From the NCBI GenBank assembly GCA_002327255.1, contig DCUM01000227.1, forward strand, positions 1 through 5,164: 5,164 nucleotides of DNA. The letters run 5' to 3'. Made by a program: the position numbers and the translations under genes. Positions 1 through 5,164 of the stretch are shown here, one piece after another (position 1 is the first letter of the stretch; every line of letters starts with the position of its first letter). The notes below the pieces were generated by a model. The model worked only from the letters and a program-made list of their open reading frames with translations. It ran no database searches and was not told the DNA's origin. Source of the stretch: a bacterium UBA2214. GTDB lineage: Bacteria > Zhuqueibacterota > Zhuqueibacteria > Residuimicrobiales > Residuimicrobiaceae.

Positions 1-548
1 AGGAGGGTGGTTATGCCATCGCCGATGTGTTGTTCGGCGATTACAATCCCGGCGGCAAACTGCCGGTGACCGTGCCCCGCTCCGTCGGCCATCTGCCCTG
101 CTTTTACAATCACAAACCCTCGGCACGCCGCGGCTATGTCTTCGATGACATCAGTCCGCTCTATGCCTTTGGCTTTGGCCTGAGTTATACCACTTTTTCG
201 TTCAGCAATGTGCGGCTGGAGAAAGACCCTATCGCCGTCGGCGAATCGACCAGCCTCCTGGTCGATGTCTGCAATACCGGCGATCGTGCCGGTCATGAAG
301 TGGTGCAACTCTACATCCATGATCTCTACAGCTCGGTGACGCGCCCGGTGAAAGAGTTGCGTGGATTTGCCAAAATCTTTCTGCAACCCGGAGAGCGCAA
401 AACCGTGACGATGGCCATCACCCCGGATGATCTCGCCTTCACGGCCTTTGACATGGTGCACACGGTCGAACCCGGCGCCTTCGAGATCATGGTGGGCAAC
501 TCATCGCGGGATGAAGATTTGACCAAAGTGATTCTCACCGTGCTCTAG
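1..548 (+). CDS. Glycoside hydrolase family 3 beta-glucosidase/xylosidase, C-terminal part (5' end outside window)
   Basis: This is the last 181 residues of a GH3 exo-acting glycosidase, which removes beta-linked sugars (typically glucose or xylose) from non-reducing ends. The first complete codon is at position 3 and the gene ends at TAG 546-548. The fragment opens with the end of the GH3 C-terminal alpha/beta domain: AIADVLFGDYNPGGKLPVT (fragment residues 5-23), then YNHKPSARRGY (35-45) and PLYAFGFGLSYTTF (52-65), all hallmark GH3 strings. It continues into the fibronectin type III-like domain found at the end of many GH3 enzymes (about 77-177), with VCNTGDRAGHEVVQLYIHD, RPVKELRGF, LQPGERKTV and EPGAFEIMVG. 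The layout matches the tail of E. coli BglX, without an extra C-terminal module. The catalytic nucleophile and acid/base residues and any signal peptide lie upstream, so activity, substrate and location cannot be read. A periplasmic role is inferred from BglX and from the transport genes downstream. GTG at 27 is an internal valine codon, not the start. Confidence 0.95.
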   Translation, partial: EGGYAIADVLFGDYNPGGKLPVTVPRSVGHLPCFYNHKPSARRGYVFDDISPLYAFGFGLSYTTFSFSNVRLEKDPIAVGESTSLLVDVCNTGDRAGHEVVQLYIHDLYSSVTRPVKELRGFAKIFLQPGERKTVTMAITPDDLAFTAFDMVHTVEPGAFEIMVGNSSRDEDLTKVILTVL

Positions 549-721
549 GCGTCAGACGGAATTATTTTTAAAAATGCAGAATTGCTTTTCGGGCCAGATT
601 TTTGATCATGGTTCGTTCGTTTATGCCTGGAATAAGTCAAAGTCCGGCAGACACCTGGAGATGATACCAAAATAGCGTTATAAAACAGACCACGAAGCCC
701 TTGATGCTGGAGTTAAATGCG
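549..721. other. Non-coding gap between GH3 and GPH genes
   Basis: This 173-bp stretch is noticeably more AT-rich than the flanking genes and holds no credible ORF. A weak hairpin could form at 571-589: AAAA and GCA pair with TGC and TTTT around a GAAT loop, with one bulged T, directly followed by little else that is U-rich. It overlaps a perfect 12-base palindrome, ATTTTTAAAAAT, at 564-575. Near the 3' end there is a TATAAA at 679-684 that resembles a -10 box, but no acceptable -35 box sits 16-18 bases upstream. No Bacteroidota-type TAnnTTTG element was found there either. The gap could carry a promoter for the transporter gene, but I cannot place one with confidence. Confidence 0.5.
709..712 (+). 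promoter_or_regulatory. Ribosome binding site deciding the transporter start
   Basis: GGAG at 709-712 lies nine bases before ATG 722. The in-frame alternatives TTG 701 and ATG 704 have no purine-rich Shine-Dalgarno-like sequence at a workable distance. A start at 722 also gives an N-terminus (MKKEQIQ, then LHEKIGYGFAD) of the length usual for GPH symporters. Confidence 0.6.
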
Positions 722-2215
722 ATGAAAAAAGAGCAGATACAAAGACTGCCGCTGCACGAAAAGATCGGCTACGGGTTTGCCGATGCCTCGGCAAATTTTG
801 TCTTTCAGATCATGGTGATGTTTCAGGTTGGTTTTTATACGGACGTCTTCGGCATCACCGCCGCGGCGGCGGGAACCCTGCTGCTGGTCGGCCGCTTTTG
901 GGATGCCCTGTTCGATCCCATCATGGGCTCCATCGCCGATCGCACCAACACCCGCTGGGGGAAATTCCGCCCCTGGGTATTGTGGACAGCCATTCCCTTC
1001 GCGCTGTTGTTCTACCTCACCTTCACCACGCCCGACTTTTCGCCCAGCGGCAAACTGATCTATGCCTATATCACCTACGTCCTGTTGATGACGGTCTATT
1101 CAATGAACAACACCCCCTATTCAGCGCTCAATGGCGTCATGACGGGCGATGTCAATGAGCGTACCAGTCTCTCCTCGTGGCGTTTCATCTTTGCCCAGAG
1201 CGCCACGATCCTGGTCCAGGGCTTTCTCCTTCTCATGGTCGCTTCACTGGGCAGGGGCAGTGCGCAGCAGGGGTGGTCTCATGCCATCGGCATACTCGCC
1301 GTGTTGAGTGTCGTCTTTTTTGTCATCACCTTCCTGAGCGTTCGCGAGCGCATCAAACCCAATCCCGAGCAAAAAGCCTCTTTCAGGAAGGATATAGCCG
1401 GCTTGGGGCAAAACAAACCCTGGCTTTCGATGTTCGTGCTGACGCTTTTCCTCTTCATCACCCTGGCGTTGTGGGGCAGCGCCATGTATTATTACTTTCA
1501 CTATTACATCAGCATCGAGCACCTCTATACTTTCCTGCACGCCATCGGCATGGCGGCGCCTGCCGCAGGCGTCCCGCTGAGCGGCGGACAAAGCCTCCTG
1601 AATGCCATGGGGCTTCTGGCCAGACCGGACCTCAGCAATACGGCCATCATCGGATTCAGCCTCTTTAATATGGTGGGCACGATCCTGAGTCTGATCGGCA
1701 TCATCCTTTCCAAACGGCTGACCATCATCTTCAGCAAAAAAGGAGTCTTTTTGGTTGGTTTGACGCTGACAGCGCTTTTTACCGCTCTGTTCTATTTCCT
1801 GCCCCGCAGCGCTGTCGGCGGCGCCTTCATTCTGAATATTTTGAAATCGCTGGCTTACAGTTTCACCATTCCGCTGCTGTGGGCGATGATGGGTGATGTG
1901 GCCGATTATGCGGAATGGAAGACGGCGCGCCGCTCCACCGCCTTCATCTTTGCCGGCATTGTTTTTGCCCTCAAGGCGGGATTGGGGTTTGGCGGCGCGA
2001 TATGCGGCTGGCTGCTGTCGCTGTATGGCTATGTCGCCAACGTCGCGCAAAGTGACCAGGCGCTTTACGGCATACGCATGACGGCCAGTCTCTATCCGGC
2101 GATCACCTTCATGATCGGCGTCGTCGCGCTTTCGTTCTATGGCATCAGCAAAAAACTCAGCCTGCAAATCCAGGATGAGCTGGCGGAACGGCGCAAGGCA
2201 TTTCAATACAAATAG
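722..2215 (+). CDS. GPH-family (MelB-like) sugar:cation symporter
   Basis: This 497-residue inner-membrane transporter belongs to the glycoside-pentoside-hexuronide:cation symporter family of the major facilitator superfamily. It probably takes up a glycoside or sugar with Na+ or H+. The start is ATG 722 (RBS GGAG 709-712), although TTG 701 or ATG 704 would add only seven or six residues. About twelve hydrophobic segments are visible. Family landmarks, set against E. coli MelB from memory, are: GYGFAD (16-21, Asp21 at the place of sugar-binding Asp19); RFWDALFDPIMG (58-69, Asp61 and Asp65 at the places of cation-binding Asp55 and Asp59); the following RWGKFRPW (78-85); ADYAEWK (394-400); Lys418 at the place of Lys377; and YGYVANVAQSDQAL near 435-448, close to MelB's GYVPNVEQSTQAL. 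Two oddities stand out. The place of MelB Asp124 is Asn130, in NNTPYSAL. The segment between helices 7 and 8 is about 40 residues longer than in MelB (about 264-305). It lies 173 bp after the GH3 gene and 70 bp before the receptor gene, consistent with a shared sugar-use locus. The substrate is undetermined. Confidence 0.95.
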   Translation: MKKEQIQRLPLHEKIGYGFADASANFVFQIMVMFQVGFYTDVFGITAAAAGTLLLVGRFWDALFDPIMGSIADRTNTRWGKFRPWVLWTAIPFALLFYLTFTTPDFSPSGKLIYAYITYVLLMTVYSMNNTPYSALNGVMTGDVNERTSLSSWRFIFAQSATILVQGFLLLMVASLGRGSAQQGWSHAIGILAVLSVVFFVITFLSVRERIKPNPEQKASFRKDIAGLGQNKPWLSMFVLTLFLFITLALWGSAMYYYFHYYISIEHLYTFLHAIGMAAPAAGVPLSGGQSLLNAMGLLARPDLSNTAIIGFSLFNMVGTILSLIGIILSKRLTIIFSKKGVFLVGLTLTALFTALFYFLPRSAVGGAFILNILKSLAYSFTIPLLWAMMGDVADYAEWKTARRSTAFIFAGIVFALKAGLGFGGAICGWLLSLYGYVANVAQSDQALYGIRMTASLYPAITFMIGVVALSFYGISKKLSLQIQDELAERRKAFQYK

Positions 2216-2285
2216 CATATCTGTCTAAACCCGTTGGCAGGGCCTGCACAAACTCGGGCCAGGAAACAAAAAGAGGATGAACCGT
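2216..2285. other. Short gap between transporter and receptor genes
   Basis: This 70-bp spacer holds the receptor's ribosome binding site and an in-frame stop (TAA 2226-2228) that bounds the receptor ORF upstream. It contains the short dyad GCAGGGCCTGC at 2237-2247, and CCCG at 2230-2233 that could pair with CGGG at 2255-2258. No U-run follows, so this does not look like an intrinsic terminator. The short spacing and shared strand suggest co-transcription of the two genes (inference). Confidence 0.5.
2272..2277 (+). promoter_or_regulatory. Ribosome binding site deciding the receptor start
   Basis: AGAGGA at 2272-2277 is eight bases from ATG 2286, a normal spacing. The in-frame ATG at 2277 overlaps the last base of this motif and has no other Shine-Dalgarno-like sequence, so 2286 is the better start. 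ATG 2325, also in frame, lacks a recognisable site. Confidence 0.6.
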
Positions 2286-5164
2286 ATGAAACATTTTACC
2301 GGTCCTATTGAAAACAGACTCGGCATGAAAAACGCGTGCTCGGGCTGCTGGACGAGCGGCAAGGCCTGCTTCATCGCCGCGATATGGCTGCTGGGTATGG
2401 CGCAATTGGCGATGGCGGCCACCGGCGTGATCAGAGGGAAAGTGACGGACAGAGAGACCAAGGCTTCGCTGCCGGCCGCCAACATTATCGTCAAGGGCAC
2501 CCGGATTGGCGCGGCCGCGGACCTGGATGGCGTCTTCACGATCCCCAATGCGCCCTCCGGGAAGCAGACTCTGGTGGTCTCCTATATCGGCTACGCCTCC
2601 GTGAGCGTCGATGTGACGGTTCCGGACGGCGGCTCGATCAAGCAGGATTTCCGGCTCACACCGATCACCTTGCAAGGCAAGGAATATGTGATCACCGCCC
2701 AGGCGCAGGGCCAGATGCAGGCCATCAACCAGCAGCTGGCGGAATCGCGCATCTCCAGCGTCGTCTCCGAGGCGCGCATTCAGGAATTGCCGGACTTTAA
2801 CGCCGCGCAGGCCATCAGCCGCCTGCCGGGTGTCTCGACTCTGGAAAGCTCCGGCGAAGCCAACAAAATCGTCATCCGCGGCCTGGCGCCGCAGTACGTC
2901 GGGGTTCAAATCGAAGGCGTAAAACTCGCCTCCACCGGCAGCAGTCAGATGGGCGTCTCAGCCCTGGGTAATACATCGGGCGCCATCAACAACGACCGCA
3001 GCGTCGATCTCTCCATGGTCTCGCCCTACATGATCAAATCGATCTCGGTTTTCAAGGCCCTGACCCCGGACATGGACGCCAACTCCATCGGTGGCACCGT
3101 CAACATGGAACTGCGCGAGGCGCCCTCCGACCTGCATTACGATCTCATGTGGCAGCAGGGATATACGGCCAAGACCGAAAACCTCGGCAACTACCGCACG
3201 GTTGCTTCGGTCAGCACACGTTTCTTCGAAGAAAAATTGGGCCTCTATGTGCTCGGCAACGCCGAAAAATACGACCGCGATGCGGACAACATGAGCGCCG
3301 ATTATTACCCCACCAGCAGCAAGATCGATACGGCCACCGGTTACCGTCCGGTGCGGGTGCGGAATGTGCCGCTGAACCGCCACATCGAAACCCGGCAGCG
3401 CTACGGCGGCAACCTGATCCTCGATTATAAATTGCCGTCCGGCTCCATCAAATCGGTCAACATGTACACGCGCCTGAGATCCGACTATCAGGATTACCGT
3501 ACGGTATTGAACTATTTCGACAAGCTTCTCAATTTTACCTACCGCGAAGGCGTCAACAAAACCGATCTCAGCGTCAACTCACTGGAATTCAAATATGACT
3601 TTACGCGGTTCCTGGTGGATTTGAAATTTGCCAACACCTCTTCCAAAAACCATTTGCCCGAATCACCCTTCATGGAACTAAAGACGGGACCGGTCACAAC
3701 AGGTGCGGTCACCGACAACACGATTCCCGAAGAGCTCAAAAAATTGTGGGCCTATCCGGGAGCGGATCAGGTCTATCTCGACAACATCAATCTCTTCAGC
3801 TCCCTGTACAAGGAGCGTAACACCTCCGTCACCCCGAACATCAAGGTGCCGTTCGCGCTGGGCAGAAATCTGTCGGGCTATGTAAAGCTGGGCGGCATCT
3901 ACCGCCAGCAAAAGAACAGCAACGATCAACAAACACCCTACGCCAGCATTCGCTCGAGCGGCAGTTTCCAGACCGCGATGGTCAATGATCTGGCGCAGCG
4001 CTTTAACATCACCGTTGATCCTTCCACCGCCAAATTTGCGGCCTCCAATTTCACCGGAAGTCCGGATCTGACGCGGCCGTTTCTCAATGACGAGTACGGC
4101 AGCATCTACTGGGCCTGCGATCCCACCACCCTGGCGGATATGGCCAAGTATCTGGCCGATTCACCCCAATGGCGCGGCAAGGCGACGGGCGGAGCGGATG
4201 TCACCGGCGGATGGTACAGCGGCATGTTTCAGACGCTGGCCAATTCCTACGAATACGAGGAAGATTATTATGCCGGCTATCTGATGTCGGAAATCAATCT
4301 CCGCAATCTGATGATCATCGGCGGCGCCCGCTACGAAAACGCAGAATCAAAATACACGGCCTTTAACATGTTCGATATGCGCAACCCCGATGCGCAAAAT
4401 TGCGACACCGTCATCGCCAGGCCCAAAAGCGAATTCTGGTTGCCCATGGTGCAGGCCAAATACGCCCCCTTCGGATGGGTCGACGTCCGTTATGCCTACA
4501 CGCAGACCCTGGCGCGGCCGGACTACCATCAGATGTCGCCCAAAGTGACCTTCGACAGTCCGAGGATGAATGTCCGCGCCGGCAATCCCGATCTCAAACC
4601 GGCCCAGGCCTACAACCACGATGTCACGCTGACCTTCCACAGCAACAAACTGGGACTTTTTTCTGTCGGCGGTTTTCACAAAAAGATCGAGGGGTTCACC
4701 TATTATACCACCTACAAACTTCACAAGACGGCTGTATCCGAGGGTATAAAAACAATCAATGATTTTAACATCATGGGCGTGCAGCCAAACGACGGGGCCA
4801 ATTTATACACCTATCTCAACAGTCCCCATCCGGCTTACGTGAAAGGCATTGAATTCGACTTCCAGACCCGGCTCTGGTATCTGCCCGCAGGGCTGGATGG
4901 CATTGTCCTGGGCATCAATTATACCGCCATCGAATCCGAAGCCACCTATCCGCTGCGCGACGATGTCACCAAATACCAGCCGAGACCCCTGCCGCCCATC
5001 ACCACCACATTCGACAGCACGCGCATGGGGCGATTGATCTATCAACCCAATGATCTGATCAATGCCTACGTCGGCTATGAATTCAGGGGATTTTCAGCGC
5101 GCGTATCGTTCCTGTTCCAGGGCAATTCCGTCAGTTACGTCGGGGCTTTTCCTGAACAGGATGG
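2286..5164 (+). CDS. TonB-dependent outer-membrane receptor with carboxypeptidase-regulatory-like N-terminal domain (3' end outside window)
   Basis: The frame is open from ATG 2286 to the window edge (959 residues, no stop), so the gene is cut off on the right. The product is an outer-membrane beta-barrel that imports a ligand using TonB/ExbBD energy. Order of parts: a signal peptide with a long N-region and hydrophobic core near 27-41, probably cut after LAMA (Ala44); a carboxypeptidase-regulatory-like domain about 47-125 (GKVTDRETKASLPAANI, DLDGVFTIPN, VVSYIGYA); a possible TonB box EYVITA at 133-138; a plug domain about 157-278 (IQELPDFNAAQAISRLPGVS, IVIRGLAP, IEGV, SIGGTVNM at 267-274); then the barrel. 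Barrel landmarks are YEYEEDYYAGY, GARYE (680-684), QTLARPDYHQMSP (ARPDY at 743-747) and GNPDLKP (766-772) followed by FHKKIEGF. The last group resembles the Xanthomonas/Caulobacter-type receptor subfamily (TIGR01782-like). Perhaps 60-120 C-terminal residues are missing. The neighbouring GH3 enzyme and sugar symporter suggest a saccharide ligand, but siderophores or other ligands cannot be excluded. Confidence 0.95.
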   Translation, partial: MKHFTGPIENRLGMKNACSGCWTSGKACFIAAIWLLGMAQLAMAATGVIRGKVTDRETKASLPAANIIVKGTRIGAAADLDGVFTIPNAPSGKQTLVVSYIGYASVSVDVTVPDGGSIKQDFRLTPITLQGKEYVITAQAQGQMQAINQQLAESRISSVVSEARIQELPDFNAAQAISRLPGVSTLESSGEANKIVIRGLAPQYVGVQIEGVKLASTGSSQMGVSALGNTSGAINNDRSVDLSMVSPYMIKSISVFKALTPDMDANSIGGTVNMELREAPSDLHYDLMWQQGYTAKTENLGNYRTVASVSTRFFEEKLGLYVLGNAEKYDRDADNMSADYYPTSSKIDTATGYRPVRVRNVPLNRHIETRQRYGGNLILDYKLPSGSIKSVNMYTRLRSDYQDYRTVLNYFDKLLNFTYREGVNKTDLSVNSLEFKYDFTRFLVDLKFANTSSKNHLPESPFMELKTGPVTTGAVTDNTIPEELKKLWAYPGADQVYLDNINLFSSLYKERNTSVTPNIKVPFALGRNLSGYVKLGGIYRQQKNSNDQQTPYASIRSSGSFQTAMVNDLAQRFNITVDPSTAKFAASNFTGSPDLTRPFLNDEYGSIYWACDPTTLADMAKYLADSPQWRGKATGGADVTGGWYSGMFQTLANSYEYEEDYYAGYLMSEINLRNLMIIGGARYENAESKYTAFNMFDMRNPDAQNCDTVIARPKSEFWLPMVQAKYAPFGWVDVRYAYTQTLARPDYHQMSPKVTFDSPRMNVRAGNPDLKPAQAYNHDVTLTFHSNKLGLFSVGGFHKKIEGFTYYTTYKLHKTAVSEGIKTINDFNIMGVQPNDGANLYTYLNSPHPAYVKGIEFDFQTRLWYLPAGLDGIVLGINYTAIESEATYPLRDDVTKYQPRPLPPITTTFDSTRMGRLIYQPNDLINAYVGYEFRGFSARVSFLFQGNSVSYVGAFPEQD

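Noticed and set aside
571..589. Possible intrinsic terminator after the GH3 gene
   Set aside because: The stem is a three-base GC-containing core plus A-T pairs with a bulge. That is too weak to call a terminator, and the palindrome beside it is pure A/T.
1244..2218. Long open frame on the - strand (324 codons) opposite the transporter gene
   Set aside because: It lies antisense to a clearly recognised GPH symporter. Its translation is rich in charged, low-complexity residues with no recognisable domain, as expected of a shadow frame in GC-biased coding DNA.
2230..2258. Possible terminator or regulatory hairpin between transporter and receptor
   Set aside because: There is a short dyad and a four-base outer pairing, but no U-run follows and there is no known riboswitch or RNA-element signature. 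Chance pairing is likely.
2336..2800. Alternative + strand frame inside the start of the receptor gene
   Set aside because: It overlaps the receptor frame, which carries continuous domain homology from the signal peptide through the plug. No frameshift is needed to read the receptor, so this is a shadow.
2157..2909. Long open frame on the - strand (250 codons) across the transporter/receptor junction
   Set aside because: It is antisense to the receptor's signal peptide, carboxypeptidase-like and plug domains, which are well supported on the + strand. Its own translation shows no recognisable motif.
3420..4240. Weakly recognisable middle stretch of the receptor, considered as a possible insertion or second gene
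   Set aside because: The frame is continuous, with alternating aromatic and polar residues typical of beta-barrel strands and loops, and clear barrel motifs resume downstream. It is the ordinary variable barrel region of one protein.

Overview
The window holds three genes, all on the + strand, that read as part of a carbohydrate-uptake and breakdown locus of a Gram-negative bacterium. An outer membrane is implied by the TonB-dependent receptor, and a diderm envelope also fits the periplasmic-type glycoside hydrolase. The receptor carries a carboxypeptidase-regulatory-like N-terminal extension, a habit most common in Bacteroidota and relatives (FCB group). The base composition is moderately GC-rich by eye, and the barrel motifs resemble the receptor class best known from Xanthomonas and Caulobacter. 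A GC-richer FCB lineage (for example Calditrichota, KSB1 or Ignavibacteria-like) is my guess. The window itself does not settle the taxonomy.

Layout: positions 1-548 hold the 3' end of a glycoside hydrolase family 3 gene (beta-glucosidase/beta-xylosidase type, BglX-like), cut off by the left edge. Positions 549-721 are a non-coding gap of 173 bp. Positions 722-2215 hold a complete 497-residue sugar:cation symporter of the GPH (MelB) family. Positions 2216-2285 are a 70-bp gap. From 2286 to the right edge runs a large TonB-dependent outer-membrane receptor. Its reading frame never closes, so its last C-terminal residues lie outside the window.

Inferred working model: the receptor imports a glycan fragment or glycoside across the outer membrane using TonB energy. 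The GH3 enzyme trims non-reducing-end sugars, probably in the periplasm. The GPH symporter moves the released mono- or disaccharide across the inner membrane with Na+ or H+. The actual sugar cannot be read from the sequence. No SusD-type partner, regulator, RNA gene, mobile element, CRISPR array or repeat array is visible. The locus looks like a fairly ordinary saccharide-utilisation cluster. The points most worth a second look are the architecture of the receptor, a roughly 40-residue extra segment in the symporter, and Asn in place of a sugar-binding Asp of MelB.
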